From UBA10649 sp037130755 (GTDB taxonomy: Bacteria; Actinomycetota; Actinomycetes; S36-B12), in contig JBAXSI010000013.1 of NCBI GenBank assembly GCA_037130755.1, forward strand, positions 1 to 64,000: a DNA stretch of 64,000 bases. Reading direction: 5' to 3'. Below the pieces are notes generated by a model. It saw only the letters and a list, made by a program, of their open reading frames with translations, was not told where the DNA came from and did no database searches. Both the position numbers and the translations under genes were made by a program. Of the stretch, positions 44,917 to 53,279 are shown piece by piece. Every line of letters begins with the position of its first letter. Within the stretch, counting starts at the first letter, position 1.

Positions 44917-46959
44917 ATGACCAGCCCTCGCAGCCTTGCGGACGACCTGCGCCAGCGCGACGACGTCGCGCTGGGTCGGCTGCTCCGTCGACGCCCGGAC
45001 CTGGTGCACCCGGTGCCGTCCGACATCACGGCCCTGACGACGCGAGCGACGACCGGTCCCTCGATCGCGCGCTGCCTCGACGGCTTCGACGCCCTCCACC
45101 TGCACGTACTGCGTTGCGCGGCCGACCTGACCGTGTCCGAGCCTGCCGACGAGGCCGCCGTCATCGCTGCAGCCATCGAGCCGCTGGGGACCTTTGCCTC
45201 ATCGGCCTGCACAAGCGCCCTTGCCGACCTGCGCGATGCCGCGGTGATCTGGGGTCCGGCCGAGGCCCTCCGCGCAGTCCACTCCGTTCGCGACCTCGTG
45301 GCCAATTCTCCGGTCCCGCCGTGGCCCCGGCCCGGTCTGGTGCCGGGCCGGACTTCGGCAACTGGTGATGTCGACGAGCAGGCGGCCCTGCACGCCCGTG
45401 CCATGGTTGCTCGCGTGCGGGACCTGCTCGACGACTGGTCCGTGACCCCGCCGGCCATCCTGCGCAGCGGCGGGCTGTCCCTGCGGGACTTCGCTGCAGC
45501 GGCACGTCAGTTGCACGCCGACTGGCGCCTGGCATCGTTGACGATCGAGATCGCCCACGCGGCGCGGCTGGTCACCGACGACCAGTCCGAGGCTCCGCAC
45601 TGGATCCCGACCGACCACTTCGACGCATGGCTGGCGCGACCGCCCGCCGAGCAGTGGCTCGAACTGATCGATGCGTGGCTCGCACTCCCGCGACTGGCCT
45701 GGCTCGCCGACGAGAAGACGCAGGTGCTCACCGCCGACCGCGACCGTCGGGCCGTCCCGGTCCTGCGCCGCCAGGTGCTCGACCTGCTGCTCGAACTTCC
45801 CGAGGGCGCCGCCCTCGATATCGAGAACGCGCTGGAACTCCTCGACGACAGGCAGCCGCGCCGTGGCGGGGAACTGCGCCGCCAGACCGTCGAGGCCACC
45901 CTCGGCGAGGCCACGGAGTTGGGACTCATCGGCGCCGGGGCCCTGTGCACGTCCGGCCGCATCCTCCTTGCGGCCTCGGACACCTCACCGGCTGACCGCC
46001 GTGCGCGCACGACCCATGTGTCGACCGCACTGGTAGATGCGCTCCCCGACGACGTCGACCAAGTCCTCCTCCAGGCGGACCTGACCATCGTGGCACCCGG
46101 TCCGGTCAGCGCGGAGGTGTCCCGGACGCTTCGCCTGCTCGCCGACATCGAGTCCCGGGGGCACGCCACGGTCTACCGCATCACCGACGCATCCATCAGG
46201 CGCGCCCTGGACGCCGGCTGGGACGCCGCCGCCATTCACACGGCGCTCGCCGACATGTCCCGCACGCCCGTGCCGCAGCCGCTGACCTACCTCGTCGACG
46301 ACGCCGCGCGCCGGCACGGGGCCGTGCGCGTGGGAACCGCGTTCGCCTACGTGAGGTGCGACAACCCCGAGACCCTGAGTGCGGTGTTGGCCGACCGCCA
46401 GTTGCGGACCCTCGGACTCAGCCGGCTGGCCGACACCGTCCTCGTCAGCCAGGCGCCGGCGTCCGAGCTCATCGCGTCCCTGCGCTCGGCCGGGTACGCA
46501 CCTGCGGCGGAGGACCCGGACGGCAAGGTCGTCATCCGCCGCCCGCAGGACCACCGCGCGCGAGCCCCTCGCAACGCACCCGTCACCACTCGGCGCCTCC
46601 CCGAGGACGCACTCGTCGAGGCCGCCATCCGATCACTGCGCTCGGGCGATCGGGCCAAGGCTGAGGGTCGCGGGCCGAAGGTCACCGGCCCGGCGTCCGC
46701 GCCATCGGAGACGTCGTCCGACACGCCGAGCATGACGTCCGCAGCAATCCTTGCTGCGCTTCGCGCAGCCCTGGGCGACAACCGACCGCTGTGGATCGGG
46801 TACGCCGACACCGACGGCACGGTAGGGCAGCAGATCGTGGATCCGATCCGACTGGGCGGCGGCATCCTCACCGCGTTCGACCACCGCAGCGAGACCGTTC
46901 GGTCGTTCTCGGTCTCCCGGGTGACCGGCGTAGCCCCTCTCGAGCCTGGGAGCGCGTGA
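44917..46959 (+). CDS. Helicase-associated-domain protein (Rv0862c-like)
   Basis: 680 residues from ATG 44917. Resembles the M. tuberculosis Rv0862c family (helicase C-terminal/XPB-Ssl2 associated domain): winged-helix-like N-terminal repeats, the core DQVLLQADLTIVAPGPVS...LADIESRGHATVYRIT, then PQPLTYLVDDAARRHG and a C-terminal WYL-like segment (LWIGYADTDGTVGQQIVDPIR split over ~20 residues). In M. tuberculosis it adjoins the XPB gene. Here 4.7 kb of other genes lie between them. Probably a partner of XPB in nucleic-acid repair. Confidence 0.85.
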   Translation: MTSPRSLADDLRQRDDVALGRLLRRRPDLVHPVPSDITALTTRATTGPSIARCLDGFDALHLHVLRCAADLTVSEPADEAAVIAAAIEPLGTFASSACTSALADLRDAAVIWGPAEALRAVHSVRDLVANSPVPPWPRPGLVPGRTSATGDVDEQAALHARAMVARVRDLLDDWSVTPPAILRSGGLSLRDFAAAARQLHADWRLASLTIEIAHAARLVTDDQSEAPHWIPTDHFDAWLARPPAEQWLELIDAWLALPRLAWLADEKTQVLTADRDRRAVPVLRRQVLDLLLELPEGAALDIENALELLDDRQPRRGGELRRQTVEATLGEATELGLIGAGALCTSGRILLAASDTSPADRRARTTHVSTALVDALPDDVDQVLLQADLTIVAPGPVSAEVSRTLRLLADIESRGHATVYRITDASIRRALDAGWDAAAIHTALADMSRTPVPQPLTYLVDDAARRHGAVRVGTAFAYVRCDNPETLSAVLADRQLRTLGLSRLADTVLVSQAPASELIASLRSAGYAPAAEDPDGKVVIRRPQDHRARAPRNAPVTTRRLPEDALVEAAIRSLRSGDRAKAEGRGPKVTGPASAPSETSSDTPSMTSAAILAALRAALGDNRPLWIGYADTDGTVGQQIVDPIRLGGGILTAFDHRSETVRSFSVSRVTGVAPLEPGSA

Positions 46960-46969
46960 GCCACCGTAA

Positions 46970-48445
46970 CTATGGGGGTGGTTCGGCGAGCAGCCTGACC
47001 GGCGAATGCGGGAATCGGCGTCCGGTGGGACTGATGAACGTGCAGGACCCGTTGGATTGACTGTCGACAATGCGCCAGCCTGCGTGGGTCTTCACGTTGT
47101 GGTGGCGACGGCACAGCGCGCCAGTGTTCGCGACCGTCGTCGCACCACCCTCATCGAAACCGACGGCGTGATCGACATCGCAGCCGGTCGCCTGTCGATT
47201 GCATCCGGGGTGTCGGCACGTGCGGTCACGTGCCGCGATCCACGCCGCGAGGTCGGGGCTGACGGCATAGGCGTGCGCGCCACGATCTGCCAGTGACCCG
47301 CTGACCGGATCGCAGACCAGTCGCCGCAGCAGTGCCGGGGTCGACTTCCGGGCCAGGAGGTCGACCAGGTCGTCGCGGCCGACGGCGACCGACTCCCCGC
47401 CGACCTGCACGTGCACCAGCGCGTCAGGTGTCAGGCCGGCGAGTGTGCGCGCATCCACGAGGACCTGCACCTCCACCCGGGCCCGCCGGCCGACCGCGCC
47501 ACCATCAGTCACAGGCGTTCCGCCTCCGGATGCGAGTCCTTCACGGGAGAGTGTCCCGTCGAGCACGAGCTCGGTGAACGCAGCTGCCCGAAGCTGCCCC
47601 AAGGTCGGCTCGGCAGCGCCGGTGCGATCGGCCACCGCAGCAGCGAGCCGGTCGGCGTCGGCACGAACACGTTCCTCGATGCGCGCCATCACCATCGCCG
47701 CGTGCAGCGCCGGCATCCGCGCCATCACCACGGCCAGGCCGTCGTCCTGTCCCCACGCCTGAACGTCGCAGCCACGCCGAGCCCGACGGCGGCGTTGCCA
47801 CGCAGCCTGGGCGTCGATGGTGTCGACCACTCGCCTCGCTCGCGCCCGGACTCGCGATGCGGTCTCGGCACCGGCGTGCGGAAGCACCCGATCCTGCAGC
47901 CGGGCGCACGACTGCGCGAACTCCTCATCGGTCGCTGCATCGTCACCCAGCGGGCGGCTGAGCATCCGCCCCGCCTGCTCGCACAACGCGACCGCGGCCG
48001 ACGAGCTGATCCGCCCCGCGCGCAGTTCCTCGAGGGTGCGCGACAGCGGACCTGTCAGCAACCGCGCCTGCCAGACCTGATTGCGCAGCGTGGCCTCGGG
48101 CATCCGCAGGACCGCCGCCACCTCGGCGGCAACCTCGTCGACGATCTCCACTCGTCGGGCACCGCCCGCCTGCGGTGCGGCCGGCTCGACGAGGACGTCT
48201 CGAACCACCTGAGTGGCACCGGACACCCGCACCAGCAGTCGGGCGCGCGTCGCCGCCACTGCCGCCTCATGCTCGGACAACGACACCAGCGCCGACAGAG
48301 CCTCGTCAGGATCCAGCGCATCCACGTCCACGCCCAGCAGACGCTCGCCTTCACGCGGATCATCGGCCCGCGAAACCCAGCCGTCGCGCGTGGACGCCAC
48401 CCTGCCCAGACTCACCTCGAATGGCGACCAGTGGGATTCGAACAT
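46970..48445 (-). CDS. 13E12-repeat family HNH endonuclease-like protein (DUF222)
   Basis: 491 residues from ATG 48445, selected because TAGAAT sits 7 bases upstream; ATG 48463 would place the promoter inside the gene. A long helical DUF222 domain (about 40-340) is followed by an HNH motif near residues 430-470: DRTCRHPGCN, CDVDHAVGFDEGG, NTGALCRRHHNVKTH. Such proteins are numerous in Actinobacteria, often mobile, and several in M. tuberculosis are LexA-controlled. A perfect SOS box overlaps this start codon. It converges on the helicase-associated gene. Confidence 0.9.
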   Translation of the reverse strand: MFESHWSPFEVSLGRVASTRDGWVSRADDPREGERLLGVDVDALDPDEALSALVSLSEHEAAVAATRARLLVRVSGATQVVRDVLVEPAAPQAGGARRVEIVDEVAAEVAAVLRMPEATLRNQVWQARLLTGPLSRTLEELRAGRISSSAAVALCEQAGRMLSRPLGDDAATDEEFAQSCARLQDRVLPHAGAETASRVRARARRVVDTIDAQAAWQRRRRARRGCDVQAWGQDDGLAVVMARMPALHAAMVMARIEERVRADADRLAAAVADRTGAAEPTLGQLRAAAFTELVLDGTLSREGLASGGGTPVTDGGAVGRRARVEVQVLVDARTLAGLTPDALVHVQVGGESVAVGRDDLVDLLARKSTPALLRRLVCDPVSGSLADRGAHAYAVSPDLAAWIAARDRTCRHPGCNRQATGCDVDHAVGFDEGGATTVANTGALCRRHHNVKTHAGWRIVDSQSNGSCTFISPTGRRFPHSPVRLLAEPPP

Positions 48446-48453
48446 GTGTTCGA
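48438..48453. promoter_or_regulatory. Perfect LexA (SOS) box over the HNH gene start
   Basis: TCGAAC-ATGT-GTTCGA, an exact match to the mycobacterial/actinobacterial SOS consensus TCGAAC-N4-GTTCGA. It covers the ATG (48443-48445) and touches the -10 box, so LexA binding would block RNA polymerase. Confidence 0.88.
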
Positions 48454-48481
48454 TTCTAGTCATGTGGGGCTAAGAACGCAA
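48453..48481 (-). promoter_or_regulatory. Promoter of the HNH gene
   Basis: Read on the minus strand: -35 TTGCGT (48476-48481), 17-base spacer, -10 TAGAAT (48453-48458), then 7 bases to the ATG. Near-consensus and leaderless, under the LexA box. Confidence 0.7.
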
Positions 48482-48527
48482 GCAATACCAACGGTTATCC
48501 TGCAGGTGCGCCCGTTGACGACTGCCG

Positions 48528-49646
48528 TCAGCGCAGCAGCAGATCGACCGTCGCTACCGTCAGATCGGCCAACACCTCGGGGATCGGATCGACGCCGATG
48601 CCGAACCCCGTTGGCACGTGCAACTGGCCGTTATCGAGAACGAAGGGCTCGGTGACGTCGACCTCGTAGTAGCGGCTCGAGGCGCTGGTGTCGCCTGGCA
48701 GCGTGAAGCCAGGCAGAGCGGCGAGCGCGACGTTGGCGGCCCGACCGATGCCCGTCTCGAGCATGCCTCCGCACCACACCGGTGCGTCACGACCGACGCA
48801 CACATCGTGGATGTCGCGGGCCGTCAGGTAGCCGCCCACACGACCGGGCTTGATGTTGATGATCGACGCGGCGCCGAACTCCAGCGCCGAGTCAGCGGAC
48901 ATCACGGAGTGGATGGACTCGTCCATGCAGATCGGCGTCTGGCATGCGCGGGACATCAGCACGTGGCCGTACCAGTCGTCCTGCTCCAGCGGCTGCTCGT
49001 GCAGCAGCAGGTCGTACTCGTCGAGCTTGGCCAGGTGCGCGGCATCGGCACGTGTATAGGCCTGGTTCGCATCGGTCTGCAGCGGGATGTCCGGCCACGC
49101 CGCACGAACGGCCGACACCGGGGCAATGTCCCACCCGGGCTGGATCTTCAGCTTGATGCGTCGGTAGCCCGCGTCGACGTAGCCGGCGACCTCCTCCAGC
49201 AGGGCGTCGACAGACTCGGTCGGTGGGATGCCCACCGAGACCCCGCAGTCGACCGCGTCCCGCGTGACGCCGAAGTGCGACGCGAGCGAGGTCTCCCCTT
49301 CGCGCAGCCACACGTCAAGAAGCGCGGTCGACAGCGCGCACTTGGCCATCGGGTGTCCGCTCACGACCTCCATCGCCTCACGCACGGCGAGGGGATCGTG
49401 CTCGTCGAGGACGGCACTCAGCGACGGCAGCAGGTGCTCGGCCAGAACGGCGATCGCGCCGTTTCCGTACTCGTAGCTGTAGCCCGGCCACGACATCGTC
49501 ACGCATTCGCCCCAGCCGCGCACGCCGTCGGAGTTGACCGCCTCGACGAGGATGACGTCACGCACCGTCTCGGTGCCGAACGACGTCCGGAAGGGCCGAA
49601 CCAACGGAATGTTCAGCCGATGCAGCCGGATCGCGTCGATGGTCAT
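48528..49646 (-). CDS. N-acylamino acid racemase / o-succinylbenzoate synthase family enzyme
   Basis: 372 residues from ATG 49646. Enolase-superfamily (muconate-lactonising subgroup): catalytic KxK in RRIKLKIQPG (Lys165, Lys167), second Lys in INIKPGRVGG (Lys266), metal ligands Asp192 (QTDANQAY), Glu217 (LHEQPL), Asp242 (MDES). Members either make o-succinylbenzoate for menaquinone (MenC) or racemise N-succinyl amino acids. The overlap with a COG3375-type GNAT gene (ATGA) and the adjacent M20 peptidase point to the racemase role, but a MenC role is not excluded; no other men gene is in the window. Confidence 0.88.
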   Translation of the reverse strand: MTIDAIRLHRLNIPLVRPFRTSFGTETVRDVILVEAVNSDGVRGWGECVTMSWPGYSYEYGNGAIAVLAEHLLPSLSAVLDEHDPLAVREAMEVVSGHPMAKCALSTALLDVWLREGETSLASHFGVTRDAVDCGVSVGIPPTESVDALLEEVAGYVDAGYRRIKLKIQPGWDIAPVSAVRAAWPDIPLQTDANQAYTRADAAHLAKLDEYDLLLHEQPLEQDDWYGHVLMSRACQTPICMDESIHSVMSADSALEFGAASIINIKPGRVGGYLTARDIHDVCVGRDAPVWCGGMLETGIGRAANVALAALPGFTLPGDTSASSRYYEVDVTEPFVLDNGQLHVPTGFGIGVDPIPEVLADLTVATVDLLLR

Positions 49647-50446
49647 GAAGCCCTTTCCAGAACGTAGCCGCCGGCGGTGCTGACTCCGACGATCGTGAAA
49701 CCCTCGACAAGGGCCCGCGTGAGCTCTTCTCGAAGCGTGAGTCGCCACTGCGCTGCCGCGTCCGGTTCGGTGGACCGCAGCGCGACGATGTCCTCCGGCA
49801 GGGCGATCTCGCGAACGTCGCGGCCGGCCGTCTGCTCGGCAGCGACGTCGATCCGTGCAACGTCTCCGCGTAGTGCCGCCTTCGCCCTCGGCGACTCCAG
49901 GCGCCACCACGCGAACAACCGGTCCGTCGGATCACCGGAGTTGATGCCGTCGTCCATGGCACCGTAGAAGTTGACCTCGAAGCCCTCGACGTCGACGCCG
50001 AGCTTGATCAGGTTCAGCACGGCGTTGCGGCGCACCAGCGGATCGAAGGTCCAGACGATCGTGTCGATCTCGCGCTCCAGCGCCCAGACCCGCTGGTGCA
50101 TCTTGAGGGCAGCGCCAATGTGCTGGTCGCGGTATGGCTCCACGACGGCGGCCATGTGCGAGTGCAGGTGCGTGTGCCAGCCGTCCTTGTGGTGGCGCCC
50201 CGCGAACGCGAACGCCGCCCCGATGGGCTCGCCGTCGCGGTAGGCGGCCGACGCGTACCCGCCGGCGTGGATCTGCGCACGCAGCAGGTTCGGCTGGATC
50301 TGCGTCGAACCGGTCAACGACGGCCACACTGTGTCGAACACCCGTCGTGCGTCGTCGAGTTCACTAAGGTCGATCAGGGACCGCACCCTGACGTCCGCCC
50401 GCTGCTCGGCGGCGCCGAGGTCGTCCTGCGGGGTCCATGTCGTCAC
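49643..50446 (-). CDS. GNAT-superfamily acyltransferase (COG3375-like)
   Basis: 267 residues from GTG 50446. GNAT fold with GEPIGAAFAFAG, HLHSHMAAVVEPYRDQHIGAAL (acetyl-CoA-type loop, variant) and VWTFDPLVRRNAVLNLIKLG. This type is paired with N-succinylamino acid racemase in Geobacillus, where it was reported as succinyl-CoA:D-amino acid N-succinyltransferase. It overlaps the racemase start, so the two are coupled. TACGGT lies 6 bases before the GTG (leaderless). The longer frame to 50572 overlaps the divergent M20 gene. Confidence 0.85.
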   Translation of the reverse strand: MTTWTPQDDLGAAEQRADVRVRSLIDLSELDDARRVFDTVWPSLTGSTQIQPNLLRAQIHAGGYASAAYRDGEPIGAAFAFAGRHHKDGWHTHLHSHMAAVVEPYRDQHIGAALKMHQRVWALEREIDTIVWTFDPLVRRNAVLNLIKLGVDVEGFEVNFYGAMDDGINSGDPTDRLFAWWRLESPRAKAALRGDVARIDVAAEQTAGRDVREIALPEDIVALRSTEPDAAAQWRLTLREELTRALVEGFTIVGVSTAGGYVLERAS

Positions 50447-50452
50447 CCGCTC

Positions 50453-50458
50453 ACCGTA
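50453..50458 (-). promoter_or_regulatory. -10 box TACGGT for the GNAT-racemase transcript
   Basis: Read on the minus strand, TACGGT ends 6 bases before GTG 50446; no ribosome site. Confidence 0.4.
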
Positions 50459-50477
50459 CCGACCGAGAGGCAGGCCC

Positions 50478-51611
50478 ATGGCGGAGACCGACCTGCTGTC
50501 CGAAGCCCGCGACCTGCTGCCCGCGATGGTCGACGCAGTAGAGGCCCTCGTCAGCATCGAATCGCCATCCACCGACGTTGCCGCGTGCGCGGCGATCGTG
50601 CAGGAGTCGATCGGGGCGTTCTCCGCATGGCTGCCTTCGCCAGCACGTGCGGAGCAGCACGGCGGCCGACCGGTGTGGAGGTGGGGACCGGCCCGCCCGC
50701 GAGTGCTGCTGCTGGGTCACCTGGACACGGTGTGGCCTATCGGGTCCCTGGATCGGCTGCCCTTCACCAATGACGGCCAGCGCATGACCGGCCCAGGCAT
50801 CTTCGACATGAAGGCCGGCGTGGTCCAGGGCTGGGCGGCGCTCGCCCTCGCAGGCCTGACCGAGGACAGCGGGGTGGGCATGCTGCTGACCACCGACGAG
50901 GAGATCGGCTCGCACGCATCGCGTGCCGTCATTTCGGAGGCGATCGATCTGGCCGAGGCTGTCCTCGTCCTCGAACCTTCAGTGGAGGCGGCCGTCAAGA
51001 CCGCCCGCAAGGGCACGTCCTGGTACGTCATCGACGTCGAGGGGCGTGCGGCCCACGCCGGGCTCGACCCCGAGCGCGGCGTGAACGCGCTCATCGCTGC
51101 CGCGGAACTCACCCTCGCTGCGCCGACGTGGGCGGACGCCGAGCGCGGCACCACCGTGACACCGACTCTCCTCACCGCGGGGAGCACGCCGAACACGGTC
51201 CCAGCGAGCGCACAACTGACCATCGACGTCCGAGCCTGGACGAGCACCGAGCAGGTCCGCATCGACGAGCGGATTCGCGAGTGGCAGCCTTCGGTGCACG
51301 GCGCCCACCTCGACATCAGCGGCGGGATCGACCGGCCGGCGCTCGAAGCATCGACGGCCGCCGTGCTCCTTGGCCACGCCAGGACAGCAGCCGCTGCACT
51401 GGGCCTGCCCCCTCTCGAAGGGCGGGCGGTCGGCGGCGCGAGCGACGGCAATCTCACCGCTGCGGCCGGCATCGCGACCCTGGACGGACTGGGCGCAGTG
51501 GGCGACGGCGCGCACGCCGACCACGAATGGGTCAGCGTCCCGGCCATGGCCGAGCGCGCCGCCCTGGTCGCAGCACTCCTCGGCGTTCTGCTCGATCGAC
51601 CGACAACGTAG
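50478..51611 (+). CDS. M20-family metallopeptidase / deacylase
   Basis: 377 residues from ATG 50478 with GAGAGG upstream. Zn sites: GHLDTVWP (His, Asp), IFDMKAG (bridging Asp), TTDEEIGS (Glu-Glu), and the dimerisation domain with GRAAHAGLDPERGVNA. ArgE/DapE/CPG2-like. Only 31 bases separate its start from the divergent GNAT gene, so the three are likely one functional set in which this enzyme removes the acyl group from N-acyl-L-amino acids. It could instead be a dipeptidase. Confidence 0.87.
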   Translation: MAETDLLSEARDLLPAMVDAVEALVSIESPSTDVAACAAIVQESIGAFSAWLPSPARAEQHGGRPVWRWGPARPRVLLLGHLDTVWPIGSLDRLPFTNDGQRMTGPGIFDMKAGVVQGWAALALAGLTEDSGVGMLLTTDEEIGSHASRAVISEAIDLAEAVLVLEPSVEAAVKTARKGTSWYVIDVEGRAAHAGLDPERGVNALIAAAELTLAAPTWADAERGTTVTPTLLTAGSTPNTVPASAQLTIDVRAWTSTEQVRIDERIREWQPSVHGAHLDISGGIDRPALEASTAAVLLGHARTAAAALGLPPLEGRAVGGASDGNLTAAAGIATLDGLGAVGDGAHADHEWVSVPAMAERAALVAALLGVLLDRPTT

Positions 51612-51614
51612 GCT
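51609..51614 (+). promoter_or_regulatory. -10 box TAGGCT for the XPB helicase gene
   Basis: TAGGCT begins in the TAG stop of the M20 gene and ends 6 bases before GTG 51621; leaderless layout. Confidence 0.4.
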
Positions 51615-51620
51615 CCACGG

Positions 51621-53279
51621 GTGGCTGACGGACCCCTCATCGTGCAGAGCGACAAGACGCTGCTGCTCGAGGTGGACCATAAGCAGTCCGACGAGTGCCG
51701 CAAGGCCATCGCACCGTTCGCCGAGCTCGAACGCGCGCCCGAGCACATCCACACCTACCGCCTCACCCCGCTCGGTCTGTGGAACGCGCGAGCCGCCGGC
51801 CACGATGCCGAGCAGGTCGTCGACACGCTCCTGCGCTACTCGCGGTACCCCGTTCCGCATGCCCTCCTGATCGACGTCGCGGAGACGATGTCGCGTTACG
51901 GGCGCCTTCAGGTGAACAACCACCCGGTTCACGGCCTGGTCCTGCAGGCCATCGATCCCGCGGTGCTTGAGGAGGTCCTGCGCAGCAGGAAGGTGGCGCC
52001 GCTGCTCGGGGCGCGGGTCGACGAGACCACCGTGATCGTCCATCCGAGCGAGCGCGGACACCTGAAGCAGGCCTTGGTGAAGCTCGGCTGGCCGGCCGAG
52101 GACGTCGCCGGGTACGTCGACGGCGAGCGGCACGCCATCGCGCTCGCGGCCGACCTGTGGCAGCCCCGCCCGTACCAGACCGAGGCCGCCGAGGGGTTCT
52201 GGCACGGTGGCTCCGGCGTCGTCGTGCTGCCCTGTGGCTCGGGCAAGACCATCGTCGGCACGCTGGCCATGGCCCTTGCCCAGGCGACGACCCTGATCCT
52301 CGTCACGAACACGGTCGCCGCACGGCAGTGGCGCGACGAACTGCTCCGTCGAACGACCCTGACGCCCGACGAGATCGGCGAGTACTCGGGGGCGAAGAAG
52401 GAGATCCGACCGGTCACAATCGCCACCTACCAGGTGATGACGACCAAGCGGCAGGGCATCTACCCGCATCTGGAGGTCTTCGACTCGCGCGACTGGGGCC
52501 TGATCATCTACGACGAGGTGCATCTGCTGCCCGCACCGATCTTCCGTTTCACTGCGGACATCCAGTCCCGTCGCCGGCTCGGCCTGACGGCCACCCTGGT
52601 GCGCGAGGACGGGCGCGAGAGCGACGTGTTCTCACTCATCGGCCCGAAGCGGTACGACGCGCCGTGGAAGGACATCGAGAATCAGGGCTACATCGCGCCG
52701 GCCGACTGCGTCGAAGTGCGCGTCACGCTGCCGGACACCGACCGCATGACGTACGCCATGGCCGAGCCAGAGGACAAGTACCGGCTGTCCGCGTCTGCGC
52801 CGGAGAAACTGCGCATCGCCGAGGCGATCGTCGCCCGGCACTCCGATGACCGGGTGCTCGTGATCGGCCAGTACCTCGACCAGCTCGCCGAGCTCGGCGA
52901 GCACCTCGACGCTCCGGTGATCACCGGAGCGACTCCCGTGCGCGAGCGCGAGCGTCTGTTCGGCGCATTCCGCGAGGGTGACCTGCGCGTGCTGGTCGTC
53001 AGCAAGGTCGCGAACTTCTCCATCGACCTGCCCGAGGCCGGCGTCGCGATCCAGGTGAGCGGCACGTTCGGCTCCCGCCAGGAGGAGGCCCAGCGCCTCG
53101 GCCGTGTCCTGCGGCCCAAGGAGGACGGGCGCTCGGCACACTTCTACTCGATCGTCACCCGCGACACGGTGGACGCCGATTTCGCCCAACACCGGCAGCG
53201 ATTCCTTGCTGAGCAGGGATACTCCTACCGGATCATCGATGCCGAGGACATCCTCAGCGGAACGTGGGAGGTCTCATGA
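51621..53279 (+). CDS. XPB/Ssl2-type DNA repair helicase (ERCC3-like)
   Basis: 552 residues from GTG 51621. SF2 helicase: N-terminal damage-recognition-like domain (1-170), Walker A PCGSGKT, DEVH box IYDEVHLLPA, XPB-specific RED motif (VREDGRES), and motif VI QRLGRVLRP. Bacterial XPB unwinds DNA 3'-5', though its repair role is not settled. In M. tuberculosis it is Rv0861c, beside the Rv0862c-like gene. The stop overlaps the ClC gene start (ATGA). Confidence 0.93.
   Translation: MADGPLIVQSDKTLLLEVDHKQSDECRKAIAPFAELERAPEHIHTYRLTPLGLWNARAAGHDAEQVVDTLLRYSRYPVPHALLIDVAETMSRYGRLQVNNHPVHGLVLQAIDPAVLEEVLRSRKVAPLLGARVDETTVIVHPSERGHLKQALVKLGWPAEDVAGYVDGERHAIALAADLWQPRPYQTEAAEGFWHGGSGVVVLPCGSGKTIVGTLAMALAQATTLILVTNTVAARQWRDELLRRTTLTPDEIGEYSGAKKEIRPVTIATYQVMTTKRQGIYPHLEVFDSRDWGLIIYDEVHLLPAPIFRFTADIQSRRRLGLTATLVREDGRESDVFSLIGPKRYDAPWKDIENQGYIAPADCVEVRVTLPDTDRMTYAMAEPEDKYRLSASAPEKLRIAEAIVARHSDDRVLVIGQYLDQLAELGEHLDAPVITGATPVRERERLFGAFREGDLRVLVVSKVANFSIDLPEAGVAIQVSGTFGSRQEEAQRLGRVLRPKEDGRSAHFYSIVTRDTVDADFAQHRQRFLAEQGYSYRIIDAEDILSGTWEVS

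Noticed and set aside
48431..48445. GGGATTCGAAC resembling a tRNA T-arm read on the other strand
   Set aside because: The flanking bases do not form a T-stem or acceptor stem. The bases belong to the HNH gene start and LexA box.
46970..51611. Prophage or integrative element
   Set aside because: No integrase, tRNA target, terminal repeats or phage structural genes are present; only the HNH gene suggests mobility.
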